Assembly (NCBI GenBank): GCA_023433925.1
Contig: JAEYTO010000006.1
Span: 1 to 64,000 of the forward strand
DNA from: Pseudomonadota bacterium
Lineage (GTDB): Bacteria; Desulfobacterota; Desulfovibrionia; Desulfovibrionales; Desulfovibrionaceae
Reading direction: 5' to 3'
DNA: 64,000 nucleotides
Under the pieces are notes generated by a model. It saw only the letters and a list, made by a program, of their open reading frames with translations. It ran no database searches and had not been told where the DNA came from. Made by a program: the position numbers and the translations under genes. Shown here piece after piece: positions 29,549 to 39,657 of this stretch (positions are counted from its first letter, which is position 1; the number at the start of each line of letters is the position of its first letter).

Positions 29549-30601
29549 CTAATCGAAGACGATGAGCGGCTTGATGATCCCGTCCTCCTTGGTCTTCATC
29601 ATCCGGAAGGCCGTGTCCATCTCGTCGAAGCGGAAGGTGTGCGTGGTCATGGCCGTCGGATCGACCCGGCCATTCTCCAGGAGCCGCAGGAGCCGCTCCA
29701 GGCGGACCCTTCCGCCAGGGCACAGGCCGGTCCGGATGGTCTTGTCCGACATGCCCACGCCCCAGGCGAGCCTCGGAATCTTCACGTACTCTCCCTCGCC
29801 GAAGTAGCCGGCGACCGAGATCGTGCCGCCCGGCCGAGTCACCTTGACGCAGCCCTCGAAGGTCGTCTGGGAGCCCATGGCCTCGATGGCCGAGTCCACT
29901 CCCTGGCCGGTCAGGCGAAGGATCTCCTGAACCGGGTCCTTTTCCTTGTAATTCACCACCACATCCGCGCCATAGTGCCTGGACAGCTCCATGCGCTTGG
30001 GATCGCTGGCCACGGTGACGATCAGGCCCGCCCCGCGCATCCGCGCTCCCACGGTGCACATGAGCCCCACCGGTCCCTGGGCGAATACGGCCACGGTGCC
30101 GCCCGTGGGGATATCGGCGTTCTCCGCGCCCATGAAGCCGGTGGACATCATGTCCGCGATGTACACGGCCTTTTCGTCCGGAACCGAGTCGGGAATGCGG
30201 GCCATGTTGGCCTGGGCGTCGTTGACGTGGAAATAGGGCGCGAAGACGCCGTCCTTGGTATTGGCGAACTTCCAGCCCCCGAGCATTTGCGTGCATTGCG
30301 AGGTGTAGGACCTGAGGCAGTTGTCGCACTTGAAGCAGGGAGTGATGGCGCCCACCGCGACCCGGTCGCCCTCCTTGAAGCCCTTGACCTCGCTGCCGAG
30401 CTTCGCCACAACCCCCACCGCCTCGTGCCCGAGGGTCAGATCCGAGCGCTCGCCGATGCCGCCGGAGACCGTGTGGATGTCGGACGTGCACACCAGCACC
30501 CTGGTCGTCTTGACGATGGCGTCGTTGGGACCGGGGTCGGCTGGAATCGGCTTATCCACGAATCCGACCTCTCCGATTCTCCTCATGACGAATGCTTTCA
30601 T
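29549..30601 (-). CDS. Zinc-dependent alcohol dehydrogenase
   Basis: A 350-residue medium-chain dehydrogenase of the secondary-alcohol type. Catalytic zinc ligands are visible as Cys in VLVCTSDIHT and GHEAVG; the structural zinc site is CFKCDNCLRSYTSQC; the nucleotide-binding region follows VFAQGPVGLMC. It probably interconverts alcohols and ketones or aldehydes with NAD(P)H in the cytosol. The start is uncertain: MKAFVMRRIG (ATG 30601) is the family N-terminus, but the ribosome-binding site AAGGAGG is 17 nt away and is ideally spaced for the in-frame TTG at 30613, which would add four residues. Upstream DNA (30614-30936) is divergent toward pstS. Confidence 0.9.
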   Translation of the reverse strand: MKAFVMRRIGEVGFVDKPIPADPGPNDAIVKTTRVLVCTSDIHTVSGGIGERSDLTLGHEAVGVVAKLGSEVKGFKEGDRVAVGAITPCFKCDNCLRSYTSQCTQMLGGWKFANTKDGVFAPYFHVNDAQANMARIPDSVPDEKAVYIADMMSTGFMGAENADIPTGGTVAVFAQGPVGLMCTVGARMRGAGLIVTVASDPKRMELSRHYGADVVVNYKEKDPVQEILRLTGQGVDSAIEAMGSQTTFEGCVKVTRPGGTISVAGYFGEGEYVKIPRLAWGVGMSDKTIRTGLCPGGRVRLERLLRLLENGRVDPTAMTTHTFRFDEMDTAFRMMKTKEDGIIKPLIVFD

Positions 30602-30936
30602 GGTCTTGGACAAGTCGCACCTCCTTGCAGGGCCTTCTCGGGACCAAGGCCTGGCTTTCTCCCGCCGCGAGCCCGCAGGCGGGATGGTGGGACGCAGGGC
30701 CTGAGCCTGCCTGAAACCTAGCAGCCGCGGAGTTGGGTGTATAGAACTCATCACAACGATTCTTCCGGGGTCAGATCACTTTTTTCGATGCCTGGACGGC
30801 TAATTCATAATTCCTTTCGATTTGTTACCGCCGCCTGCCCCAGGTAGAAACCATGCATCTCCAGCCGCCGCGTTCCGCCAGCCGTTTTCCGGGCAATGCG
30901 GCCGGCGCGTCCTCATCAAACAAAGGGGTCTTCACG

Positions 30937-31767
30937 ATGATCAAGAAGCTTGCCGCGCTGGCCGTTGCGCTCTGCCTCGTCACGGCCACGGCCACGCTCG
31001 CCTCGGCTCAGGACCTGGATGCCTTCAAGGGCAAGTCCGGCAACATCGAGATCGCCGGCGGCACGGCGCACATCCCGGTCATGAAGGGAGCGGCCAAGCG
31101 CATCATGACCGTCAATCCCGGCATCCGCATCACCGTCGAGGGCGGCGGCTCGGGCGTTGGCGTGCAGAAGGTCGGCGAGGGCCTCGTGAGCATCGGCAAC
31201 ACCGGCCGGGCCGTGACCGAGGCCGAAAAGGCCAAGTACGGCCTGGTATCCTTCCCCTTCGCCATCGACGGCGTGGCCGTCGTGGTGCACAAGGAGAACC
31301 CGGTCAATGGCCTGACCCAAGCCCAAGTGCAGGACATCTTCGCCGGCAGGATCGGCAACTGGAAGCAGGTCGGCGGCCCGGACGCGGCCATCAACGCGTA
31401 CACGCGCGACGAGGCCAGCGGCACCCGCGAGGTCTTCTTCGAGAAGATGCTCGCCAAGGGAGTCATCCTCGACTCGGCCAACGTCGTGGCCTCCAACGGG
31501 GCCATGAAGACCGCCGTGGCCGGCGACAAGAACGCCATCGGCTACGTGAGCATCGGGCACATCGACGACACGCTCAAGGCCCCGCTCCTGGACGGCGTGG
31601 CCCCGACCCAGGACAACGCCACGAACGGCGCGTACAAGATCACCCGCCTGCTGTACATGAACACCAAGGGCGAGCCCCAGGGCGTGGTCAAGGCCTTCAT
31701 CGACTACGTGCGCGGCCCCGAGGGCGCGGAGCTCATCAAGGCCAGCGGCTACATCCCCACGAAGTAG
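30937..31767 (+). CDS. pstS: Phosphate ABC transporter substrate-binding protein
   Basis: A 276-residue periplasmic phosphate receptor. The signal peptide is clear (MIKKLAALAVALCLVTATA, cleavage after ASA). Binding-site segments GGGSGVGVQKVGEG, SIGNTGRAV and TRDEASGTREVFFE match PstS. It is the first gene of a pstSCAB cluster and is followed by a terminator-like hairpin, a common way to make more binding protein than transporter. The region before it (30720-30936) is AT-rich near 30780-30830; I see no convincing Pho box. Confidence 0.93.
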   Translation: MIKKLAALAVALCLVTATATLASAQDLDAFKGKSGNIEIAGGTAHIPVMKGAAKRIMTVNPGIRITVEGGGSGVGVQKVGEGLVSIGNTGRAVTEAEKAKYGLVSFPFAIDGVAVVVHKENPVNGLTQAQVQDIFAGRIGNWKQVGGPDAAINAYTRDEASGTREVFFEKMLAKGVILDSANVVASNGAMKTAVAGDKNAIGYVSIGHIDDTLKAPLLDGVAPTQDNATNGAYKITRLLYMNTKGEPQGVVKAFIDYVRGPEGAELIKASGYIPTK

Positions 31768-31784
31768 GCCGCACGGTCCATACT

Positions 31785-31829
31785 CGGAGAGGGGTGCCGC
31801 CCACGCGCGCCATCCCTCTCCGCCTTTTT
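31785..31829 (+). terminator. Attenuating terminator between pstS and pstC
   Basis: CGGAGAGGG (31785-31793) pairs perfectly with CCCTCTCCG (31814-31822) and is followed by CCTTTTTG. Its place inside the cluster suggests partial termination after pstS. Confidence 0.65.
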
Positions 31830-31937
31830 GTTCACCCCGGATCTCCAGGGCAAGGCGGCGACCGTGGACCCCCAGGCCCCTTTGGGCGCAAGGGCCGCTT
31901 GCCCTTCCATGAAAAAGATGTGAGCACACCTCGGAGC

Positions 31938-32888
31938 ATGCCCAGCACTGAAGCCACGGCGCCGACCTCGAAGGCCTGTCGCAGGTCCTGCTCCGCGCCG
32001 GACCGCGTCCAAGCGCGGCGGAATCGTTTCCGCGCCCTGCGCGAACGCCTGGCGCGCGGGCTGCTCCGTCTGGCGGCCTTGCTCACCGTCGGGGCCGTGC
32101 TGGCCATCCTCGGCTTCCTGCTCTGGTTCAGCCTGCCCCTGGCCGACCCCGAAGGCCTGTCCCAGGTCCTGTCCTGGCGCTGGCGGCCCTTCCAGGGCGA
32201 ATTCGGCATCCTGCCCATGCTCTGCGGCTCGCTCCTCCTGTCCGTGTCGGCCATGGCCATGGCCCTGCCCGTGGGCGTGGGCGTGTGCTGCTTCGCCCAT
32301 GGCGTCGGCCCCAGGCGGCCGGCGGCCCTGGTGATGGCCCTGGTCAGGCTCATGACCAGCGTGCCCACGGTGGTCTACGGCTTCGCGGCCGTGTTCCTCC
32401 TCGTGCCGCTCGTGCGCGCGGCCTTCTGGGGCTCGGGCTTCTCCTGGTTGGCGGCGGCCCTCGTGCTCGGCCTGCTCGTGCTGCCCACGGTGGTCCTCGT
32501 GCTGCACACCCAGTTCGCCCTGGTCGAGCCGCGGGTGCGCCTGACCTGCGCGGCCCTGGGCCTGACCCGCGCCCAGGCCGTGGCCCGCGTGGTCCTGCCC
32601 GCGGCCAGGCGGGGCCTGCTGGCCGCCACGGCCCTGGGCTTCGGCCGGGCCGTGGGCGACACGCTCGTGCCGCTCATGCTCGCGGGCAACGCGGCCCAGG
32701 TGCCGGGCTCGCCCCTCGACTCCATGCGCACGCTCACGGCGCACATCGCCCTGGTCGTGGCCACGGACAGCCAGAGCGCCGCCTACCTGTCCCTGTTCGC
32801 CTGCGGGCTTATCCTCTTCTCCATCACCGTGGCCGTGAACCTGACCCTGCGCCGGCTGCGCGCGGCGTCAAGCCGGGAGGCGCCATGA
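31938..32888 (+). CDS. pstC: Phosphate ABC transporter permease PstC
   Basis: A 316-residue inner-membrane permease with about six helices. The permease signature lies in TCAALGLTRAQAVARVVLPAA (EAA loop), and TSVPTVVYGFAAVFLLVPLV is typical of PstC. The N-terminal ~45 residues are polar and Arg-rich. Start at ATG 31938 is uncertain because the ribosome-binding site is weak; GTG 31920 is in frame. The stop overlaps the pstA start (ATGA). Confidence 0.88.
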   Translation: MPSTEATAPTSKACRRSCSAPDRVQARRNRFRALRERLARGLLRLAALLTVGAVLAILGFLLWFSLPLADPEGLSQVLSWRWRPFQGEFGILPMLCGSLLLSVSAMAMALPVGVGVCCFAHGVGPRRPAALVMALVRLMTSVPTVVYGFAAVFLLVPLVRAAFWGSGFSWLAAALVLGLLVLPTVVLVLHTQFALVEPRVRLTCAALGLTRAQAVARVVLPAARRGLLAATALGFGRAVGDTLVPLMLAGNAAQVPGSPLDSMRTLTAHIALVVATDSQSAAYLSLFACGLILFSITVAVNLTLRRLRAASSREAP

Positions 32889-33766
32889 GCCGCGCGCGAA
32901 GCACGCCCTTCGTCCTGTTCTGCTGGCTGAGCGCCCTCGTGCCGCTGGCCGCCGTGGGCTCGCTGCTGGCTTTCCTCGGCTGGCGGGGCCTGAAAACCGT
33001 CTCGCCCGCGCTCTTCTTCGGCGATGCCCCGCCCCTGGCCGCGCTGCTCGGCCGCGCGCCGGTCTGGGACGGCATCTGGCCGGCCTGCGCCGGCACCTTG
33101 AGCCTGGTGGCCCTGGCGGCCTGCCTGGCCATCCCCGTGGGCGTGGCCTGCGGCATCCACCTGGCCGAGTTCGCGCGCGGCCGGGCCAAGGCCGTCCTGT
33201 CCTTCAGCGCGGACCTGCTGGCCGGCATCCCGTCCATCGTCATGGGCCTGTTCGGCTTCGCGCTCATCCTCCTCCTGCGTCAGACGTTGCTGCCGGACGC
33301 CACGACCTGCCTGCTCCTGTCGGGCGCGTGCATGGCCCTGCTCATCCTGCCCTATCTGATCAACACGACCCAGGCCGCCCTGGAGGGCCTGCCGGAAGAT
33401 CTGCGGCTCATGGGACCGAGCCTCGGCCTGAGCCGCCTGCAATCCGTGCGGCACATCCTGCTGCCCGCCGCCGGCCGGGGGATCCTGGGCGGCGTGGTCC
33501 TGGCGGTCGGCCGGGCGGCCGAGGACACGGCCGTGATCCTGCTCACGGGCGTGGTGGCCAACGCCGGGCTCCCGCGCGGCCTGCTGGACAAGTACGAGGC
33601 CCTGCCCTTCTTCATCTTCACCACCGCGGCCGAACACCAGAGCGTCCTGGAGCTTGATCGCGGCTTCGGCGCGGCCCTGGTGCTCCTGGCGCTGACCACG
33701 GCGCTCTTCGTGGGCGCGCACCTTCTGCACGCGGCCATGGAGCGCCGCTGGAGGCAAGCCTCATGA
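32885..33766 (+). CDS. pstA: Phosphate ABC transporter permease PstA
   Basis: A 293-residue permease partner of PstC. Six hydrophobic segments; LAGIPSIVMGLFGFALILLL and LMGPSLGLSRLQSVRHILLPAA are the expected PstA features, the second being the loop that contacts PstB. Start overlaps the pstC stop and the end overlaps the pstB start, both as ATGA, so the three are translationally coupled. Confidence 0.9.
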   Translation: MSRARSTPFVLFCWLSALVPLAAVGSLLAFLGWRGLKTVSPALFFGDAPPLAALLGRAPVWDGIWPACAGTLSLVALAACLAIPVGVACGIHLAEFARGRAKAVLSFSADLLAGIPSIVMGLFGFALILLLRQTLLPDATTCLLLSGACMALLILPYLINTTQAALEGLPEDLRLMGPSLGLSRLQSVRHILLPAAGRGILGGVVLAVGRAAEDTAVILLTGVVANAGLPRGLLDKYEALPFFIFTTAAEHQSVLELDRGFGAALVLLALTTALFVGAHLLHAAMERRWRQAS

Positions 33767-34518
33767 GCGTTGCGATCCGCATCGAGAAGTTGAGCGTGAC
33801 CTTTGGCGGCAAGGAGGTCGTCAGGGACGTGGACCTGGAGGTTCCGGCCGGCTCCCTCACCGTGCTCCTGGGTCGCTCGGGCTCGGGCAAGACCACGCTC
33901 CTGCGGGCCGTGAACCGGCTCAACGACTGTTTTCCGGACTGCGCCACGCGCGGTCGGGTGCTTCTTTCATCGAACCGCGGCGTCTTGGACGCCCATGCGC
34001 CGTCCACCGACGTGGAGGACCTGCGGCGCAGGGTCGGCATGGTCTTCCAGACGCCCAACGTGCTGCCCATGAGCGTGGAAAGGAACCTGCTCCTGCCGCT
34101 CAGGCTCGTGCTCGGCATTGCCGGCGGCGAGGCCCGCGAACGCGCACGCCAAGCCCTGGAGGACGTGGGACTGTGGAGCGAGACGGGCGACAGACTCGAC
34201 GCCGACGCCCGGACCCTGTCCGGCGGACAGCAGCAGCGGCTGTGCCTGGCCCGCGCCCTGGCCCTGGAGCCCGAGGCGCTCCTGCTCGACGAGCCCACGG
34301 CCTCCATCGACTACCAATCGGCCCGACGCCTGGAGGAGCTTCTCCTGCGCCTCAAGGGCCGCCACACGCTGCTCGTGGTTTCGCACAGCCTGCGCCAGGC
34401 CCTGCGCATCGCCGACCGCATCGCGGTCCTGCGCCAGGGAACCATGGCGCGGGTGCTGGAGAAAGACGAGCTGACATCCGGCCACTCCCTGGAAGAGGCC
34501 CTGGATGACTGCTTCTGA
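33763..34518 (+). CDS. pstB: Phosphate ABC transporter ATPase
   Basis: A 251-residue ABC ATPase with Walker A GRSGSGKTTLLRAVNRLND, Q-loop MVFQTPNVLPMS, signature LSGGQQQRLCLARAL and Walker B ALLLDEPTASIDYQS. RAVNRLND after Walker A is characteristic of PstB. It powers phosphate import through PstCA. No phoU or phoB/phoR gene follows, so regulation must be encoded elsewhere. Confidence 0.92.
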   Translation: MSVAIRIEKLSVTFGGKEVVRDVDLEVPAGSLTVLLGRSGSGKTTLLRAVNRLNDCFPDCATRGRVLLSSNRGVLDAHAPSTDVEDLRRRVGMVFQTPNVLPMSVERNLLLPLRLVLGIAGGEARERARQALEDVGLWSETGDRLDADARTLSGGQQQRLCLARALALEPEALLLDEPTASIDYQSARRLEELLLRLKGRHTLLVVSHSLRQALRIADRIAVLRQGTMARVLEKDELTSGHSLEEALDDCF

Positions 34519-34554
34519 TCTCGCGCGCCATCCAGCCGAGTTCAAAGGACAGCC

Positions 34555-35025
34555 ATGAAGACCTACCATATCCCCGGCCTCGGCCGCCTGGAGATCATTC
34601 ACCTCGTGCTCGACTACAACGGGACCATCGCCCGCGACGGCGCGCTGCTCCCCGAGGCGGCCGAGCGCATGGCCGCCCTGGCCCAAGACCTGACGGTGCA
34701 CGTGGTCACGGCCGACACCTTCGGCAGCGTGCGCGCCGAGCTGGCCGGCCTGCCCTGCGCAGTGGCCGTATTGCCGCCCGGCAACCAGGCCGAGGCCAAG
34801 CGCGACTTCGTGCGCGAGCTGGGCGCGGAGCGCTGCGCGGCCGTGGGCAACGGCCGCAATGATCGGCTCATGCTCGCCGAGGCCGCCCTGGGCATGTGCG
34901 TCATGGGCGACGAGGGCGCATCCGTCCAGACCCTGACCTCCGCGCACGTGGCCACCCGGAGCATCGCCGAGGCCCTGGATCTGCTCCTGCATCCGCTGCG
35001 GCTGACGGCCACGTTGCGAGAGTGA
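34555..35025 (+). CDS. HAD-like hydrolase related to P-type ATPase P-domain
   Basis: A 156-residue soluble HAD-fold protein. Motif I is DYNGTIARDG (Asp20 as nucleophile; the second Asp of DxD is replaced by Asn, as in the DKTGT of P-type ATPases). Motif III/IV-like KRDFVRELG and GNGRNDRLMLAEA follow. Stand-alone proteins of this sort are annotated as HAD-family or soluble P-type ATPase-like phosphatases; the substrate is unknown. It lies 36 bp after pstB on the same strand, so a role linked to phosphate is possible but not shown. Confidence 0.8.
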   Translation: MKTYHIPGLGRLEIIHLVLDYNGTIARDGALLPEAAERMAALAQDLTVHVVTADTFGSVRAELAGLPCAVAVLPPGNQAEAKRDFVRELGAERCAAVGNGRNDRLMLAEAALGMCVMGDEGASVQTLTSAHVATRSIAEALDLLLHPLRLTATLRE

Positions 35026-35379
35026 CTCGAGCCTTCGCGGAAGGCGCTAAGCCCGTTCCGCGATTTTCCGACTCCGCCATGCATGGGCAAGGCAGCATTG
35101 GCCGCCCCGCGGATCAGGCGGCCATGGCGCTTGCGAGCCGGGCCTGCCGGGCGCGTGCGATCACGAAGCGCCTCTTGGAAGTGGCGACAAACGCTGACCA
35201 GCGTACTCCAACGGGAAATCCTCGGGCAAGGACCGTCGCTCGGAGGCCGCCCGGCCGACGCCCGGCGCGGCCCGACAGGCGCAGGCCGCCATTAGCATTG
35301 GACTCCCGGCGACAAATGCCTTAAAAAAGTTCGGTTCGGCGTCCCCTTGGACGCCATTATCCCTTTGGAGAAGCACATT
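35026..35379. other. Intergenic region without recognisable feature
   Basis: 354 bp between the HAD-like gene and the protease. G+C-rich; no supported gene, repeat copy or clear terminator seen. It should contain the promoter of the maturation protease. Confidence 0.4.
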
Positions 35380-35886
35380 ATGGATTGGTCCAAGATGTTC
35401 ACCTCGCGGGTGGTCGTGTTCGGCTGCGGCAACACGCTCATCGGCGACGACGCGGCCGGCCCCAAGGTCATCGAATTCCTGGAGCAGGACCCGGACATGC
35501 CGGCGGACGTGGGTCTGCTCGACGTGGGCACGTCCATCCGCACGCTCCTGTTCGACCTCATCAACATTGACCCCAAGCCCGAGCGGATTATCATAGTCGA
35601 CGCCACCACGGTCCACGGCCGCGAGCCGGGAGAGATCTTCGAGATCGACGTGGATCGCATGGATCCCAAGAAGACGAACGACTACTCCCTGCACTTGTTC
35701 CCCACCGTGAACCTGCTCAAGGAGCTCACGCTGAACACGAAGATCGACGTGCGCATCGTGGTGGCGCAGACCGGATACATCCCCGACCACCTGGACGACC
35801 ACATGAGCCCGGAGATGACCGCGGCCATTCCGCGCATCGCCGCTCGGGTCAAGGAATTGTGCCTGGAGCCGCTCAAGGCCAAGTAG
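35380..35886 (+). CDS. Hydrogenase maturation protease (M52)
   Basis: Endopeptidase that clips the C-terminal tail of a [NiFe] hydrogenase large subunit after nickel is inserted. The 168-residue protein has the family start VVFGCGNTLIGDDAAGPKVIEFLE, an IIVDATTVHG strand and a HLFPTVNLLKEL segment; the acidic and His residues correspond to the Ni-sensing ligands of HybD. Start ATG 35380 follows GGAG. The obvious substrate is MvhA, whose tail after ATH is 28 residues long, though that gene ends 6.3 kb upstream with alcohol dehydrogenase and pst genes in between. lepA follows after 21 bp. Confidence 0.88.
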   Translation: MDWSKMFTSRVVVFGCGNTLIGDDAAGPKVIEFLEQDPDMPADVGLLDVGTSIRTLLFDLINIDPKPERIIIVDATTVHGREPGEIFEIDVDRMDPKKTNDYSLHLFPTVNLLKELTLNTKIDVRIVVAQTGYIPDHLDDHMSPEMTAAIPRIAARVKELCLEPLKAK

Positions 35887-35907
35887 CGCCCGCCAGACAC
35901 GAGGCAT

Positions 35908-37704
<1,797 letters not shown>

Positions 37705-37766
37705 CCCGATCCGCGCGTCGCCCGCCCCCTCGCCGCGCGCGCCAGATCCGCGAGAAAGGACCGCCA

Positions 37767-38369
37767 ATGAATCCCAGAGCCAAGGTTTTCAAGGAATACG
37801 TCGAAGCGCTCATCATCGCCCTGATCCTGGCCTTCTTCATCCGCACCTTCGTGGTCCAGGCCTTCAAGATCCCCTCGGGCTCCATGCTCAACACGCTGCT
37901 CATCGGCGACCACCTGCTGGTGAACAAGTTCAAGTACGGCGTGCGTCTGCCCTTCACGAACACGGTCATCCTGCCCCTGTCCGATCCCCAGTTCCAGGAC
38001 ATCATCGTCTTCGAGTACCCGCAGGACCCGTCCAAGGACTTCATCAAGCGCGTCATCGGCCTGCCCGGCGACACCATCGAGATCCGCGACAAGGCCGTGT
38101 ACCGCAACGGCCAGAAGATCGACGAGCCCTACGTGCAGCACACCGACGCGCGCCTGCTGCCCGGCCCCCGCGACAACATGCCGCCCGTGACCGTGCCCAT
38201 GGGCAAGTACTTCGTCATGGGCGACAACCGTGACGAGTCGCTGGACTCGCGCTTCTGGGGCACCGTGGACCGCGGGGCCATCCTCGGCAAGGCCTGGATC
38301 ATCTACTGGTCCTGGGGCGGCATGGACGACATCCGCTGGGGAAGAATCGGGGATGGCGTGGGGAGCTAG
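37767..38369 (+). CDS. lepB: Signal peptidase I
   Basis: Cleaves signal peptides of exported proteins at the outer face of the inner membrane. The 200-residue protein has one N-terminal helix (about 13-30), catalytic Ser39 in KIPSGSM, general-base Lys94 in FIKRVIGLPGD, and the C-terminal box MGDNRDESLDSRFWG. Start ATG 37767 follows GAAAGGA. A strong terminator ends the lepA-lepB unit. Confidence 0.96.
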   Translation: MNPRAKVFKEYVEALIIALILAFFIRTFVVQAFKIPSGSMLNTLLIGDHLLVNKFKYGVRLPFTNTVILPLSDPQFQDIIVFEYPQDPSKDFIKRVIGLPGDTIEIRDKAVYRNGQKIDEPYVQHTDARLLPGPRDNMPPVTVPMGKYFVMGDNRDESLDSRFWGTVDRGAILGKAWIIYWSWGGMDDIRWGRIGDGVGS

Positions 38370-38396
38370 GGACGAGGGTTGAAGAGAAATGGATAG

Positions 38397-38427
38397 AAAA
38401 GGCCGCCGTGAGGCGGCCTTTTTTGTT
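38397..38427. terminator. Terminator after lepB
   Basis: AAAAGGCCGCC GTGA GGCGGCCTTTTTTG: a perfect stem followed by a T-tract on the + strand, with an A-tract before it, so it can also serve the convergent gene. Confidence 0.85.
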
Positions 38428-38432
38428 TGTCT

Positions 38433-39467
38433 CTACTCCATAACCCCGATGCGTTTCAGCACCGCCTCCACGGCCCTGGGTGAATCGGGGTGCAGATCAG
38501 GGATGCTCCGGGCTTCCTTGGCAATGGCCTGGCGCCATTTCTTGTGCATGCGCTCGGCGATTGCCTGGGCCTCTGCCAAGTGTTCCTGGCTCTCCAGCAG
38601 AATCTTGGCCACGAACTCCGCCTGTCGGACATCCTTTGCGCGCTTGCCCTGATTCTTCCTTTTACCGGCAACAAGAACCTTGTGCAGCGTGAAGGCCGGC
38701 ATGGAAGGCACGACGACCGTGCCCAGATCGCGCGCCTTGATGGTCATGCGATTCTCAAGGAGTATCCCGAGGTAGGGCAGAGCCATGGGCAGAATGCCCA
38801 AGTCCGGTTCATACTCGTTTTGCCCGGACCTGGTGCGGCCGTCACCCTTGCGGTTCTTCAGGAATTCGACCTGCATTTCTCCGCTTCTGTACGTGATGGC
38901 ATCCTGCTCGTAGCTGAAATCCTCCTGAAATCCCAATTGCTTGAGCATATCGCCAATATTTACCTTCGGTCCTTTGTATGGCAGATCCATGGCGAAATCG
39001 ACATCCAATGTCCGCTCCGGATAATACTCCACTCCGCAATAGTGCTGGTACACCTTGAAGCACCATGAGCCGACCAGCTCAAGGCCTGCTTCCCACAAGC
39101 CCACTTGCGCAAAGGCATCCGTCAGATTCTTCAGAACAGGAAAATAGTCTTCGCGCTTGATATCTTCATTCGGCATTCTGAGTTCCTTCATGGCCTGCTT
39201 TGCTTCTCTCAACATGGACAGCGCATTGTTGCTGCTCGCCAGAAGGCGCGTGTATATTTGGACCAGCTCCGAATCTTGCGGGCCGAGATAAATATCCTTG
39301 CGCAGACCTACTCGCGTCGTGCGTAACGAAACATATTCCCTTCCATTCACGATGCTCCGTCGTAAATGGCCTCTCGGATTCACGAGCAGTCTGCCAACAA
39401 GCTCGCGCTTGAGGTTCCGGTAATATTGCCGGCTTTCTTCGAGGATTCCCTGAATTACCACAGCCAT
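38433..39467 (-). CDS. Nucleotidyltransferase-fold protein
   Basis: A 344-residue protein resembling the NTP_transf_8 group: LVGSWCFKVYQHYCGVEYYP (family GS motif) and RTLDVDFAMDLP (DxD metal site) make up the nucleotidyltransferase core, and PAFTLHKVLVAGKRK follows, as in AbiEii-like enzymes. The acceptor is unknown; such proteins include tRNA- or protein-modifying toxins, but no antitoxin gene is adjacent. Start ATG 39467 with AAGAAGG upstream. Its G+C is clearly below that of neighbours and its codon use is mixed, suggesting transfer. The promoter lies within a perfect inverted repeat (39491-39530). Confidence 0.75.
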   Translation of the reverse strand: MAVVIQGILEESRQYYRNLKRELVGRLLVNPRGHLRRSIVNGREYVSLRTTRVGLRKDIYLGPQDSELVQIYTRLLASSNNALSMLREAKQAMKELRMPNEDIKREDYFPVLKNLTDAFAQVGLWEAGLELVGSWCFKVYQHYCGVEYYPERTLDVDFAMDLPYKGPKVNIGDMLKQLGFQEDFSYEQDAITYRSGEMQVEFLKNRKGDGRTRSGQNEYEPDLGILPMALPYLGILLENRMTIKARDLGTVVVPSMPAFTLHKVLVAGKRKNQGKRAKDVRQAEFVAKILLESQEHLAEAQAIAERMHKKWRQAIAKEARSIPDLHPDSPRAVEAVLKRIGVME

Positions 39468-39490
39468 GGCGAGCCTTCTTTTTGAACTGA

Positions 39491-39530
39491 TTATCCCCCT
39501 AAAATGCAAAAAGTCAATTTAGGGGGATAA
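39491..39530 (-). promoter_or_regulatory. Promoter embedded in a 13-bp inverted repeat
   Basis: TTATCCCCCTAAA (39491-39503) and TTTAGGGGGATAA (39518-39530) are exact complements 14 bp apart. On the minus strand this places TTGACT as -35, 16 bp, then GATAAT as -10. The -10 overlaps one arm and the -35 begins next to the other. A dimeric repressor bound here would block the nucleotidyltransferase promoter. Repressor unknown. Confidence 0.65.
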
Positions 39531-39657
39531 AACGAGGCTCGGCGGGCCTCCAGGCCCTGCGGCCATGCTCCGCGCTCGCAACTAACAATTGTCCTTTCAG
39601 CCGGTTGCGGATACTCCTTGGCTGTTCCCGTTCACCGATAGCCCATCGCGGACAGCC

